NCBI GenBank assembly: GCA_021850985.1
Contig: JAJZJX010000009.1
Location: forward strand, 1 to 58,204
DNA length: 58,204 nt
Reading direction: 5' to 3'
Source of the DNA: a bacterium
GTDB taxonomy: Bacteria; SZUA-79; Acidulodesulfobacterales; Acidulodesulfobacteraceae
In this document: one piece after another, positions 41,499-51,198 of the stretch
Numbering within the stretch: position 1 is the stretch's first letter
Layout of the letters: each line of letters opens with the position of its first letter
Notes under the pieces: model-generated
Seen by the model: the letters and a program-made list of their open reading frames with translations, nothing else
Told to the model about the DNA's origin: nothing
Databases searched by the model: none
Translations under genes and position numbers: made by a program

Positions 41499-42992
41499 AT
41501 GAAATTGAAATTGAAGTCCGATTCAAAAATTATTGGCGCAGGAGTTGCCGTTCTTATCGGTATAATAGCAGGGGTTATAATAACCGCCAATCTGCATCTG
41601 TTTAAAAAATCTATGGCGGAAGGAACTGCTCCGGTAATTTACACTACAACGCATTCTACTATGCCGGCGCAGAACGGACCAAGCAATTTCATTGCGTTGA
41701 TAAAAAAAGATAAACCTTTCGTCGTAAATATAAGGACGACTCAAAAAGTTAAAAGCGGTCCTTTTCAGATGTATGAAAGTCCGTTCGGCACGCAGCCTAA
41801 CCCGTTCGGAAATTTTTTTAAAAATTTTTTTAATAACGCACCGCAGTCCACATATACCGAAGAAAGTTTGGGGTCCGGAGTAATTATAAGCAAAAACGGA
41901 TATATAATCACCAATAATCACGTAATTAAAGGAGCGACTAAAATATACGTAAAACTTTCAACAGGAAAAACATTTAAGGCAACGGTTATAGGTAAAGATC
42001 CGCAGGTAGATCTCGCCCTGCTTAAAATAAACGACGGCGATAATCTTCCGGCGGCTATACTCGGCGATTCCGCAAAATCTCAAATAGGCGAATGGGTACT
42101 TGCAATAGGCAACCCGTTCGGTTTAGGCTGGACCGTAACGAACGGAATTATAAGCGCGAAAGGCAGAGCTATCGGAGGACCTTACGAGGACTTTATTCAA
42201 ACAAATGCCGCTATTAACCCCGGAAACAGCGGAGGTCCTCTGATAAATATGAAAGGACAGGTAATAGGCATTAACACTGCTATCATAAAAGGCGCGCAAG
42301 GAATCGGTTTTTCTATACCCGTAAACGTAGTCAAAGAAGTTCTTCCGGAGCTTGAAACAGGCAAAATAACTAGAGGTTGGCTCGGAATAGAAATTCAAGA
42401 AATCACGCCGGCTCTTAAAAAAGCTTTTAACCTCCAAACTACGCGCGGAGCTTTGGTTTCCTCCGTCGTTCCGGGAGGACCTGCGGCAAAAGCCGGTTTA
42501 AAAAGCGGAGACGTTATAATAAAATATAACGGCGTAAAAGTAAAAGAGATGTCGCAGCTTCCGTGGCTGGTAGGCAATACTAAGCCGGGGGCGACTGTTC
42601 CGATAGAAGTAATAAGGAATGGACAAAAGGTAACTTTATCTATAAAGGTAGGCAACTGGAACAGCAAAAGCAACGTTTTTAACAAAAAAACCCAGAAAAT
42701 TTCGGCAAAAAAATTAGGCATAACCGTTATTCCGCTTACGCCTCAAAATATGCAAAGTTACGGAATACAAAACGTTCATCACGGTGTTATAGTTTCAAAA
42801 GTTATACCGGGAGGCGCTGGCCAAAGAATGGGTATAATGCCCGGCGACGTTATAGAATCGATTAACCATCATATAGTCAATAATATATCCGAGTATGTCG
42901 CCGATATAGACAGGGCGGAAAAATCAAAACAGTTCCTGTTTTATATAAGGCGCGGCAATATGAAGCTTTATCTTGCATATTCGATAAAATAA
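41499..42992 (+). CDS. degP: periplasmic serine protease, DegP/HtrA (Do) family
   Basis: Envelope quality-control protease/chaperone of 497 residues. The N-terminal hydrophobic segment (10-32) serves as a signal or anchor. Trypsin-like domain with the triad His141 (NNHVIKG), Asp171 (DLALLKI) and Ser244 (NPGNSGGPL). Two PDZ domains: about 290-375 (RGWLGIEIQEITP…) and about 405-490 (KLGITVIPLTP…). Between signal and protease lies a long linker with Phe/Pro-rich residues (88-115), as in DegP loop LA. The gene stands alone between two terminators and has a sigma-54 promoter, so its expression should respond to an RpoN-dependent stress signal. Confidence 0.94.
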   Translation: MKLKLKSDSKIIGAGVAVLIGIIAGVIITANLHLFKKSMAEGTAPVIYTTTHSTMPAQNGPSNFIALIKKDKPFVVNIRTTQKVKSGPFQMYESPFGTQPNPFGNFFKNFFNNAPQSTYTEESLGSGVIISKNGYIITNNHVIKGATKIYVKLSTGKTFKATVIGKDPQVDLALLKINDGDNLPAAILGDSAKSQIGEWVLAIGNPFGLGWTVTNGIISAKGRAIGGPYEDFIQTNAAINPGNSGGPLINMKGQVIGINTAIIKGAQGIGFSIPVNVVKEVLPELETGKITRGWLGIEIQEITPALKKAFNLQTTRGALVSSVVPGGPAAKAGLKSGDVIIKYNGVKVKEMSQLPWLVGNTKPGATVPIEVIRNGQKVTLSIKVGNWNSKSNVFNKKTQKISAKKLGITVIPLTPQNMQSYGIQNVHHGVIVSKVIPGGAGQRMGIMPGDVIESINHHIVNNISEYVADIDRAEKSKQFLFYIRRGNMKLYLAYSIK

Positions 42993-43053
42993 ATAAAAAG
43001 TTTTCTCAAAACCAAGACAAACTGTAAGCTTTCCATCACTCCTCCTAAAGGTG

Positions 43054-43088
43054 GCCCGGTTCCGTAAAAAGAGCCGGGCTATTTTTTT
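43054..43088 (+). terminator. intrinsic terminator after degP
   Basis: GCCCGGTTC (43054-43062) pairs with GAGCCGGGC (43071-43079) with one G-T wobble, then a T tract at 43082-43088. Confidence 0.88.
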
Positions 43089-43117
43089 ATCTTTCCGTAT
43101 GATAAAATAATACTGCA

Positions 43118-45076
43118 ATGAATAATAATTTTATTCTCGGAACCGCCGGTCATATAGACCACGGAAAATCTTCCCTCATCAAAGCTTTAACCGGCATAGA
43201 GACCGACAGATTAGAAGAAGAAAGAAAAAGAGGCATAAGCATAGTTTTAGGTTATGCCGATATGAGGTTTTCTTCGGGCATTTCCGCCGGTATAGTCGAT
43301 GTTCCGGGTCATGCCAAATTTATCAAGACTATGGTTTCCGGTTCGACCGGCATGGACGGCGTTTTGCTGGTAATTGCGGCAGACGACGGAATAATGGCGC
43401 AGACTAAAGAGCATCTACTTATTTTAAAACTTCTCGGGATTAACCTTATAATTCCGGTAATAACAAAAATAGACGCAGTTCCTTCCGAAATCCTCGCAAA
43501 AAGAGAATCCGAAGTAAAGGAATTTTTAAAAACATACGGCTACGAAAATTATTCGTCAAATATCTTTAAAGTATCGACAAAATCCGGTAAAGGAATCGAA
43601 GAATTAAAAAAAAATATAGAAAAAATTTTTCAAGAATTTAATTTCCAAAGGCAAAATAATAAAATCAATACGCCTACGAAAGTTTTTCTGCCTATAGACA
43701 GAATTATTTCTTCGAAGGGTTTCGGGACTATTTTAGCCGGCACCTTAAAGTACGGAACTTTTAAGGTAAACTCGGAAATTCAGATAATGCCGCCTGGTAT
43801 AACGGCAAGGGTAAAAAGCATAGAATCCCATAATAAACCTGTCGATACGGCTTTTAAATCAATGAGAATATCGGTTAACGTGCCTTCGATAAAAAAAGAA
43901 AACGTAAAATTTGGAGACGTTATATCCGAAAAAGATTCCTTAACAGCCTCGAATAACGTTTTAGCCAAAGTTTTTTACGATTTTGAAAACAAAAAAGACC
44001 TTAAAAGCCATATCAGCTTAATGTATATGACCGGAACGTCGTCCGTTACGGCTAAAATAATAGTTTTTAACCGAGAAAAGAAAATTAAACCCGGAGAATA
44101 TTCATATGCTTTGTTTAAATTAAACGCCGAAACAGCTTCGATGACCGGCGAGAAATTTATTATAAGGGATATAGGAGCCGGAAAAACTATCGGCGGCGGT
44201 ACCATTATAGATTCTTCCGCCGATTATGAGTATTCCGAAATATATAACGAATTATACGAAGATATACTTTCAGGAAATGCAGACGACGCAGTTTACGGTT
44301 TTGTAAAAATATTCCAAGCCGTTAATTTAGAAAGCATTTATAAAAAATTTAATTTAAATTTATCCGATTTTTATGAAGTTATAGAGCGGTTAAAAAAAGA
44401 CGGAAAAATAATAACCGGCAATAAAAACAGGCATGTATTTACTTCGGATTTTTACGATAAGGGAAAAAAAATATTAACCGGCATTATAGAAAAAGATAAA
44501 AAAATTTACGGTAAAACGGAACTTTTTAATGTTTTTACGGAAAAACTAAGCGAAGAAAATATTTATAAAGCGGCTTATAGAACCGAGGATATTTTTTTCG
44601 ATATTTTGATAAACGGCTTGTTAGGCGAAAAGTATATATCCTACGACAGTATAGGAAATATAATTCCGAAAGGGCTTGAAACGGCTAAAGAAGTTAATGC
44701 GGATATTCCGCCGGAATACGCAGGCGCTGCAAAAAAAATAGAATATTTATTGCTTTCAAACGGAAACAGCGTTCCTGACTACGCCGATTTAGAAAGAAAA
44801 ATAACCCTGCCAAAAAAAACGTTAAATTATATACTGGGTTTAATGCTAAAATCGTCAAAAATCGTAAAAGTTAAACACGATATGTATTATTTAAAAGAAC
44901 AGATAGACGGCATAAAATCGAAATTAGACGTTTTTTTCGATAAAAATGAAAAATTAGAGCCTAAGGATATGAAAGAAATTGCCGGAGTTTCACGAAAATA
45001 TGCCATACCTCTGCTGGAATATTTCGACGCTGTCGGATATACGGTAAAAAAAGGAGAATACAGAATTAAAAAATAA
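43118..45076 (+). CDS. selB: selenocysteine-specific elongation factor SelB
   Basis: Delivers Sec-tRNA(Sec) to UGA codons preceded by a SECIS hairpin. 652 residues: an EF-Tu-like GTPase domain with GHIDHGKS (11-18), a switch I ERKRGISIVLGYAD (about 36-49), DVPGHAKFIKTM (about 65-76) and TKID (about 121-124); two beta-barrel domains (about 185-340); and a C-terminal set of winged helices that in SelB bind the SECIS RNA. Its presence implies that the organism makes selenoproteins (often formate dehydrogenase or similar). selA, selC and selD are not in the window. It follows the degP terminator; no strong promoter is seen. Confidence 0.92.
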   Translation: MNNNFILGTAGHIDHGKSSLIKALTGIETDRLEEERKRGISIVLGYADMRFSSGISAGIVDVPGHAKFIKTMVSGSTGMDGVLLVIAADDGIMAQTKEHLLILKLLGINLIIPVITKIDAVPSEILAKRESEVKEFLKTYGYENYSSNIFKVSTKSGKGIEELKKNIEKIFQEFNFQRQNNKINTPTKVFLPIDRIISSKGFGTILAGTLKYGTFKVNSEIQIMPPGITARVKSIESHNKPVDTAFKSMRISVNVPSIKKENVKFGDVISEKDSLTASNNVLAKVFYDFENKKDLKSHISLMYMTGTSSVTAKIIVFNREKKIKPGEYSYALFKLNAETASMTGEKFIIRDIGAGKTIGGGTIIDSSADYEYSEIYNELYEDILSGNADDAVYGFVKIFQAVNLESIYKKFNLNLSDFYEVIERLKKDGKIITGNKNRHVFTSDFYDKGKKILTGIIEKDKKIYGKTELFNVFTEKLSEENIYKAAYRTEDIFFDILINGLLGEKYISYDSIGNIIPKGLETAKEVNADIPPEYAGAAKKIEYLLLSNGNSVPDYADLERKITLPKKTLNYILGLMLKSSKIVKVKHDMYYLKEQIDGIKSKLDVFFDKNEKLEPKDMKEIAGVSRKYAIPLLEYFDAVGYTVKKGEYRIKK

Positions 45077-45100
45077 AACGTCCCATTTATTCCGTTTTTT

Positions 45101-45109
45101 TGCTATAAT
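45101..45109 (+). promoter_or_regulatory. putative extended -10 promoter for the ubiD operon
   Basis: TGC-TATAAT (45101-45109) is an extended -10. The -35 region (TCCCAT, 45081-45086) is poor. It would give a leader of about 45 nt before ubiD at 45162. Confidence 0.5.
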
Positions 45110-45161
45110 AGAAGAAGGAATAAACTTTAATTTAATTTTATACTATTTATCTAATAACTAT

Positions 45162-46613
45162 ATGCCTTATAGAGACTTGCACGAATTTATCGGAGTTTTA
45201 GAAAAAAACGGCGACCTAAAGAGGATTAGCGCTCCGGTCGACAGGATTTTGGAAATCTCCGAAATTGCAGACAGGACGGTAAAAAAAGAAGGACCTGCTC
45301 TTTTATTCGAAAACGTTAAAGGATATAATTTTCCCGTTTTAATAAATATGTTCGGCTCTAACAAGAGAATACTGAAAGCTTTTGAAGTCGAAAACTTAGA
45401 CGACGTTGCAAAAAGGATAGAAGAAATAATTGACCCCGAAATCCCGACAAATTTTTTTGAAAAGATAAAATCTCTTTCAAAGCTTAAAAAACTTGCCGAT
45501 TATATGCCTAAAATAGTAAAAAACGCTAAATGCAAAGAGGTTATTGTGGACAAGCCTCCCCTTTTAGATATTCTGCCGGTTTTAAAAACTTGGCCGGAAG
45601 ACGGCGGTCCGTTTATTACTCTTCCGCTTGTTTTTACTAAAGATCCGGAAAAAGGCTCTACTAACGTAGGCATGTACAGAATGCAGGTTTACGACGATAC
45701 CGCTTGCGGGATGCACTGGCATATACATAAAGACGGCGCAAGACATTTCAGAAAATATAAGGAGCTCGGAAAAAAAATACCGGTTTCCGTAGTCATAGGT
45801 TCAGATCCGTCCGTTATTTATTCTGCAACCGCTCCTCTGCCTCCGGATATAGAAGAGATGATGTTTGCGGGTTTTTTAAGAGGCGAAGCGGTCGAATTAG
45901 TTAAATCCGAGACTAACGATATATACGTTCCGGCTAACGCAGAATTCGTTATCGAAGGATATATAGACCCGAACGAGGATTTAAGGGTCGAAGGTCCTTT
46001 CGGCGACCACACGGGATATTATTCGTTGGAAGATTTTTACCCCGTTTTTCACGTAACATTGATAACGCACAGGAAGGATGCGGTATATCCTGCTACGATA
46101 GTAGGCAAGCCTCCTATGGAAGACTGTTATATAGGAAAAGCCACGGAAAGGTTTTTTCTTCCGGCTATAAAAAAGATTTTTCCGGAAATAGTAGATATGA
46201 ATCTTCCTTTCGAGGGAATATTTCACGACCTTGCTTTCGTAAGTATTAAAAAAAGTTATCCGGGGCATGCAAAGAAGATTATGCACGGCATATGGGGACT
46301 CGGCTTAATGATGTTTACCAAAATTATAGTAATACTCGACGAAGACGTAAACGTCCAGGACAGAAGCGAGGTTATTTGGAGGATTTGCAACAATATAGAC
46401 CCTAAAAGAGATATAACTTTCGTAGAAGGACCGATAGACGTTTTAGAGCATGCTTCCGATATTCCTAACTACGGCTCGAAAATGGGCATCGACGCTACGA
46501 AAAAATGGGCATCGGAAGGCTATAAGAGAAAATGGCCTAACGATATAACGATGTCCGAAGAAATAAAAAAACTTGTCGATGCAAAATGGAAAGAGTACGG
46601 TATCGATGCTTAA
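45162..46613 (+). CDS. ubiD: UbiD-family decarboxylase (menaquinone pathway)
   Basis: Prenylated-FMN-dependent decarboxylase of 483 residues. Seen: YRDLHEFIGVLEKNGDLKRI (2-21 by position), NVGMYRMQVYDDTACGMHWHIHKDGARH (about 167-194), EGPFGDHTGYYS (about 275-286; the catalytic Glu region) and TIVGKPPMED. Next to ubiA, ubiX and mqnE it most likely acts in the futalosine menaquinone route, removing the carboxyl from the naphthoate ring after or before prenylation (the role called MqnL). UbiX downstream makes its prenyl-FMN. The end overlaps ubiA. Confidence 0.9.
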   Translation: MPYRDLHEFIGVLEKNGDLKRISAPVDRILEISEIADRTVKKEGPALLFENVKGYNFPVLINMFGSNKRILKAFEVENLDDVAKRIEEIIDPEIPTNFFEKIKSLSKLKKLADYMPKIVKNAKCKEVIVDKPPLLDILPVLKTWPEDGGPFITLPLVFTKDPEKGSTNVGMYRMQVYDDTACGMHWHIHKDGARHFRKYKELGKKIPVSVVIGSDPSVIYSATAPLPPDIEEMMFAGFLRGEAVELVKSETNDIYVPANAEFVIEGYIDPNEDLRVEGPFGDHTGYYSLEDFYPVFHVTLITHRKDAVYPATIVGKPPMEDCYIGKATERFFLPAIKKIFPEIVDMNLPFEGIFHDLAFVSIKKSYPGHAKKIMHGIWGLGLMMFTKIIVILDEDVNVQDRSEVIWRICNNIDPKRDITFVEGPIDVLEHASDIPNYGSKMGIDATKKWASEGYKRKWPNDITMSEEIKKLVDAKWKEYGIDA

Positions 46614-47493
46614 AAAAATTAAAAACACTTTAGAATTAGTAAAATTTTCCCATACTATTTTCGTTCTGCCTTTTGCGCTGAGCGCTTTTTTTCTTGCTTT
46701 TTACGATAAATATCCGCATTCTTTCGGCACGCCTTTTTTTTACTATAAAATAATATGGATTATTATCGCAATGGCTTCCGGAAGAAGCGGAGCGATGGCT
46801 TTCAACAGGATAATCGACAGAAAAATAGACGCTAAAAACAAAAGGACTATGTCGAGAACGCTTCCAAAAGGCGAGCTGTCGGTTTTATACAGCGTTATTT
46901 TTGGAATTATGTCATACGCCGTTCTCATAATCGCGGCATATGAACTTAATTTTACGTGTTTCGTGCTTACGCCTTTAGTAATAATATTTGTTACTTTTTA
47001 TTCGTTTACTAAAAGATTTACTTTTTTTTCGCATCTCGTGCTTGGAATAAGCATGGCATTGGGACCTCTGGGAACCTGGCTTGCCGTAACGGGCAGTTTG
47101 GATTATAAAATTTTAATTTTAGGTCTTGCGGTAGTTTTCTGGGGCGCCGGATTCGATATACTTTATGCCGTGATGGATTACGATTTCGACGTCGCAAACG
47201 GACTTTTTTCGGTGCCGGCTAAATTCGGAATAAAAAATTCCGTAATTATTGCCAGAATACTGCATTTATCTGCCCTGTTCTGCCTCGTTTATTTATATTT
47301 TTTATTTAACCTCAATTTTTTATATATTATCGGGATAGTGCTGGTTACCGGATTTTTTGCATACGAGCATATTCTGGTTTTTAAAAGTTTGGATAATATC
47401 GACATGGCGTTTTTTACCATGAACGGTTATATATCTATCACTTTTTTTGCATTTATATCTCTTAGCATAGCGTATTATTATAAATTATTATAA
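46606..47493 (+). CDS. ubiA: UbiA-family prenyltransferase (MqnP-like)
   Basis: Membrane prenyltransferase with about 8-9 transmembrane helices, 295 residues from the ATG at 46606; an in-frame start 33 bp earlier is less likely since it lies deep in ubiD. Two Asp-rich metal sites: NRIIDRKID (about 63-71) and MDYDFD (about 192-197). In this context it should attach the polyprenyl tail to the 1,4-dihydroxy-6-naphthoate ring. Overlaps the ubiD stop by 8 bp. Typical of UbiA proteins paired with UbiD and UbiX in anaerobes. Confidence 0.88.
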   Translation: MLKKIKNTLELVKFSHTIFVLPFALSAFFLAFYDKYPHSFGTPFFYYKIIWIIIAMASGRSGAMAFNRIIDRKIDAKNKRTMSRTLPKGELSVLYSVIFGIMSYAVLIIAAYELNFTCFVLTPLVIIFVTFYSFTKRFTFFSHLVLGISMALGPLGTWLAVTGSLDYKILILGLAVVFWGAGFDILYAVMDYDFDVANGLFSVPAKFGIKNSVIIARILHLSALFCLVYLYFLFNLNFLYIIGIVLVTGFFAYEHILVFKSLDNIDMAFFTMNGYISITFFAFISLSIAYYYKLL

Positions 47494-47526
47494 ATTATTA
47501 GAAAAATTTATCGGCTCGGCTTTAAA

Positions 47527-48261
47527 ATGACGAAAAAATATTCATACATTCTTGCTATAACCGGCGCGTCCGGCGCAATATACGGACTTAGTCTTCTTAA
47601 AGCTTTAATCGAGCATTCTTATTTTGTACACCTTATAGTTTCCGAGCCGGGTTTTACGGTAATGAAAGACGAACTGGATATGTTTAAAGGCGTTTATAAT
47701 AATGAAGATAAAGCAAAAAATAGCAATAACGGTAATCCGTCAATTTCTAATTTTAACGTAAAACAAGAAATATTAAACGCTATAAAACTTAACTTATCGC
47801 CGGATTCTAATATCGGCACCGATGCGGCTTTCAATTCTTATACCGATATGTTCGAACTTTTAGACGAAAAATTTTTGGAGTCTAAAATTGCAAGCGGTTC
47901 GGCAAAAGACGTGAAAGGCATGGCGGTAGTTCCCTGTTCTATGGGTTCGCTGGCAAGGATAGCATGCGGAATTTCGGGAAATTTGATTGAACGCGCGGCA
48001 GACGTGGTTTTAAAAGAAAAAAAAAGATTAGTAGTGTGTCCGAGAGAAACTCCGTTCAACGATATACACCTTAAGAATATGCTGTCGCTGTATTCATCCG
48101 GCGCAATAATACTTCCGCTGATCCCGGGTTTTTACAATAAGCCTAAAACGGTAAGAGATATAGTCGATTTTATGACCGGCAGAATTTTAGACAGCCTTTC
48201 TATTGAAAACGATGTATATGAAAGATGGAGAGGTTATAAAGGAAAATATAATGAAAAATAA
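47527..48261 (+). CDS. ubiX: UbiX-like flavin prenyltransferase
   Basis: Makes prenylated FMN, the cofactor of UbiD. ITGASGAIYG (10-19), a C-terminal VVPCSMGSLARIACGISGNLIERAADVVLKE (about 138-168) and VVCPRETPF (about 174-182). 244 residues against about 190 usual; the excess is an Asn/Ser/Lys-rich insert around 57-120, similar in style to the inserts in GcvPA and GcvPB. Overlaps mqnE by 11 bp. Confidence 0.9.
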   Translation: MTKKYSYILAITGASGAIYGLSLLKALIEHSYFVHLIVSEPGFTVMKDELDMFKGVYNNEDKAKNSNNGNPSISNFNVKQEILNAIKLNLSPDSNIGTDAAFNSYTDMFELLDEKFLESKIASGSAKDVKGMAVVPCSMGSLARIACGISGNLIERAADVVLKEKKRLVVCPRETPFNDIHLKNMLSLYSSGAIILPLIPGFYNKPKTVRDIVDFMTGRILDSLSIENDVYERWRGYKGKYNEK

Positions 48262-49333
48262 AAATTTTGATTTAATCAGGGAAAAAGTTTATAATGATAT
48301 AAGACTTACGGCTGAAGACGCCCTGTTTTTATTCGAATCTAAAGACCTGCTTTCCATAGGAGAGCTTGCAAACTATAAAAATAATAAAATTAACGGAAGC
48401 AGCGTTTATTATATAGTTAATATCCATGTTAATTATACCAATATATGCATAAACAGGTGCGCATTCTGCGCTTTTTACAGGACGGGAAAAGAAAGCGACG
48501 CATATTATATGAGTATAGACGAAATAATAAAATATATAGGAAAACATCACAAATTGAATAATTTTAAAGAAGTTCATATAGTAGGAGGCCTTCATCCGTC
48601 GCTGCCTTACGGATTTTATTTAGGCATGATCCGCAGAATAAAAAAAGAATTCCCTTCTCTTATGATTCAGGCGTTTACCGCAGTAGAAATAGACTATTTG
48701 TCTAAAATTTCAGGTTTACCCGTAGAAACCGTACTGTACGATTTAAAAGAAAGCGGTTTAAACAGTCTTCCCGGAGGCGGCGCAGAAATTTTTAATCCTG
48801 CCGTCAGAAATAAACTTTGTCCAAATAAAATCAGCGGCGAGAGATGGATTTATATTCATAAAGCGGCGCATAAGACGGGAATCGGTTCAAATGCGTCAAT
48901 GCTTTACGGAGTAAAAGAAAGCTATGCAGACAGAGTAAACCACTTAAACGATATAAGAAACGCTCAAGACGAATCGGGGGGATTTAAATCTTTCATCCCG
49001 TTTGCTTTCCAGCCGAAAAACACCGCGGTCAAAAATTCATCGCTTACTTCAGGATACGACGACCTTAAAGTTATTGCGACGGCCCGCCTTTTCTTAGATA
49101 ATTTTAAACATATAAAAACTTTTTTCGTAAATCTCGGTATTAATCTTGCTCAGGTTTCTCTTTCTTTCGGCGCCGACGATTTTGACGGAACCCTTATAGA
49201 GGAAAAAATATCTCATAACGCCGGATCTTCTCAGCCTTCCGGTCTCAGCGTAAAAAATTTAAAAAAAATAATAACCGAAACGGGCAAGGTGCCGGTAGAA
49301 AGAGACACGGCTTATAATATAGCGGTTAATTAA
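48251..49333 (+). CDS. mqnE: aminofutalosine synthase (radical SAM)
   Basis: Radical SAM enzyme that joins SAM-derived adenosine to 3-(1-carboxyvinyl)oxybenzoate in the futalosine menaquinone pathway. Cluster motif CINRCAFC (Cys66, 70, 73), then AFYR, GGLHPSLPYGFY (about 110-121) and LPGGGAEIF (about 163-171), which mark the MqnE/MqnC/CofH group; the details fit MqnE. The ATG at 48251 is chosen over 48203 because AAAGGA sits just before it. mqnA, mqnB, mqnC and mqnD are not in the window. Confidence 0.88.
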   Translation: MKNKNFDLIREKVYNDIRLTAEDALFLFESKDLLSIGELANYKNNKINGSSVYYIVNIHVNYTNICINRCAFCAFYRTGKESDAYYMSIDEIIKYIGKHHKLNNFKEVHIVGGLHPSLPYGFYLGMIRRIKKEFPSLMIQAFTAVEIDYLSKISGLPVETVLYDLKESGLNSLPGGGAEIFNPAVRNKLCPNKISGERWIYIHKAAHKTGIGSNASMLYGVKESYADRVNHLNDIRNAQDESGGFKSFIPFAFQPKNTAVKNSSLTSGYDDLKVIATARLFLDNFKHIKTFFVNLGINLAQVSLSFGADDFDGTLIEEKISHNAGSSQPSGLSVKNLKKIITETGKVPVERDTAYNIAVN

Positions 49334-49416
49334 CGGAATAATATTAATATTAATATTTATATTTATATTAATTAACAACTTAAATTAATTTTTAAAAAAG
49401 TTTAAGGAGGCTAAAA

Positions 49417-49944
49417 ATGTTTAACTTAAACGAATTTGTATTTTATCCCGGGTACGGAGTCTGCACGGTAGAATCTATTTCTAAAAAAACGATAGGTTCT
49501 GCGGAAATGTCTTTTTACAATATCAGAGTTTTGGAAAACAATGCGAAAATTATGATTCCCGTAAAAAACGAGGCTGAAGTCGGACTGCGTCTTTTAATTA
49601 AAGAGAACGAGATACAGAAGGTTTTCGACGTTCTTGAGGAGAAATGCGAAAAAAGGCCTTTTGCAAAAAAAGAATCCTGGAATAAAAGATTTAACGGATA
49701 CAATTTAAAATTATGCTCCTCCTGCCCTTTTGAAGTTGCCGAAGTTCTAAGGGATTTATATACGTTAAAATGCGAAAAAGAATTGTCTTTCGCAGAAAAG
49801 AAGATGTTTGAAAAAGCAAAACATTTGATAATAAAAGAAATTTCTACGGTTATGAATATGTCAGAAACGTTCGTAGAAGAGAAAATAAAAAAAATATTTA
49901 TAAAAAATACCGAAACGCCTCAAAGTTTGAAATTAGACGCATAA
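49417..49944 (+). CDS. carD: CarD-family RNA-polymerase-binding regulator
   Basis: 175-residue transcription factor with an N-terminal RNAP-interaction domain (FVFYPGYGVCTVESI, 7-21; then an SH3-like barrel to about 60) and a C-terminal helical DNA-binding domain (about 70-165) with FAEKKMFEKAKHLI. CarD proteins stabilise open promoter complexes and influence rRNA and stress genes. Here it has a strong AAGGAGG site and a 130-bp AT-only leader made of TATTAA-like tracts. Followed by the PIN-TRAM gene and ispD, a common neighbourhood. Confidence 0.9.
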   Translation: MFNLNEFVFYPGYGVCTVESISKKTIGSAEMSFYNIRVLENNAKIMIPVKNEAEVGLRLLIKENEIQKVFDVLEEKCEKRPFAKKESWNKRFNGYNLKLCSSCPFEVAEVLRDLYTLKCEKELSFAEKKMFEKAKHLIIKEISTVMNMSETFVEEKIKKIFIKNTETPQSLKLDA

Positions 49945-50002
49945 GTTTTAATTTTAATTTAATTTTAAATTTAAACATTTATTTATAATATTTATCATAT
50001 AG

Positions 50003-51112
50003 ATGAAAATTTTTAATAAAAAACCCATTCTTTTCATCAGGGTGTCGCTTGTTCTCATTTCTGCAGTTCTTGGTTTTTTAATCGGGAAAGAATACTGGCA
50101 TAACGATTTTTTATCATACGTAGGATTGCTGTTCGGTTTTACCATAGGCTTTATAGTTATATCCGTTGAAAAAAGCATGGAATCTATCTCTACCAAAAAA
50201 ATACTAACCGGAGGAATAGGGCTTTTTATCGGGCTTTTTATAATCAATTATATTACGTACCAGCTTTTTAAATCTTTTTTTACCGGTTCCGATCTTGGTT
50301 ATGTTACATATGCATTCGTAAATTTCGTCGCGGGTTATCTGGGATTAATTATAGGACTTAGGGTGAGCGACGATTTTGCAGTCGGCATAAGAATGCAGGG
50401 CGGAAATAATGCAGGCGGAGAGCAGAACCGGTTTAGGCAGGAAATGAACGCCGCTAATATTATTTCGGGCGCTAAAGCCGAAGATTCCGAACAGTGCCGC
50501 AATTACAAAGTTATAGATACCAGCTCTTTAATAGACGGAAGAATATTAGACGTATCTAAAACAGGTTTTATAGACGGAACTTACGTTATCCCATCTTTTG
50601 TTTTGCACGAACTTCAACATATAGCAGATTCCCAGGATCCCCTAAAAAGAGTTAAAGGCAGGAGAGGATTGGACATACTTAAAGAACTCAGGGAAGATAA
50701 AAATATTAATATAAAGTTTAGCGACATAGATTATCCGAACATCAAAGAAGTGGATGCGAAACTGATAGCTTTTGCAAAAGAAAATAACGGCAAGATTATA
50801 ACGACTGATTTTAATCTTAATAAAGTTGCGCAGGTCAGGAATATAAAAGTTTTAAATATAAACGATTTAGTTAAGGCTCTTAGGCCTATTCTTTTGCCCG
50901 GCGAAAACATGACCGTTTTAATTGCAAAAGAGGGCAGGGAAAAAAATCAGGGCATAGCATATATGGACGACGGAACTATGGTAGTAGTCGAAGATGCCAT
51001 GAAATTAGTCGGTTCGGAATTAGATGTCGTAGTGACGAGCGTGCTCCAGACTTCCAGCGGCAGAATGATATTTACGAAAATAAACAGCGAAAAAGAGCAT
51101 GCAGTCGTATAA
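50003..51112 (+). CDS. PIN-TRAM domain membrane protein (YacL-like)
   Basis: 369 residues. Four N-terminal transmembrane segments (about 8-130); then a PIN domain (about 168-300) with IDTSSLIDGRI (170-180), a helix with ELQHIADS, and TTDFNLNKVA, whose acidic residues form the presumed metal site; then a TRAM/OB domain (about 305-365). Likely a membrane-bound RNase or RNA-binding protein; the cellular target of YacL proteins is poorly known. Between carD and ispD, as in many bacteria. Confidence 0.88.
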   Translation: MKIFNKKPILFIRVSLVLISAVLGFLIGKEYWHNDFLSYVGLLFGFTIGFIVISVEKSMESISTKKILTGGIGLFIGLFIINYITYQLFKSFFTGSDLGYVTYAFVNFVAGYLGLIIGLRVSDDFAVGIRMQGGNNAGGEQNRFRQEMNAANIISGAKAEDSEQCRNYKVIDTSSLIDGRILDVSKTGFIDGTYVIPSFVLHELQHIADSQDPLKRVKGRRGLDILKELREDKNINIKFSDIDYPNIKEVDAKLIAFAKENNGKIITTDFNLNKVAQVRNIKVLNINDLVKALRPILLPGENMTVLIAKEGREKNQGIAYMDDGTMVVVEDAMKLVGSELDVVVTSVLQTSSGRMIFTKINSEKEHAVV

Positions 51113-51198
51113 TAGCGGAAGGAATTATTTTTTTTTGCATACAGAGCCGCGTGTTTTTTACCGGCAATTTTATTAATAAAGCTAAGCCGTTATCGGTT

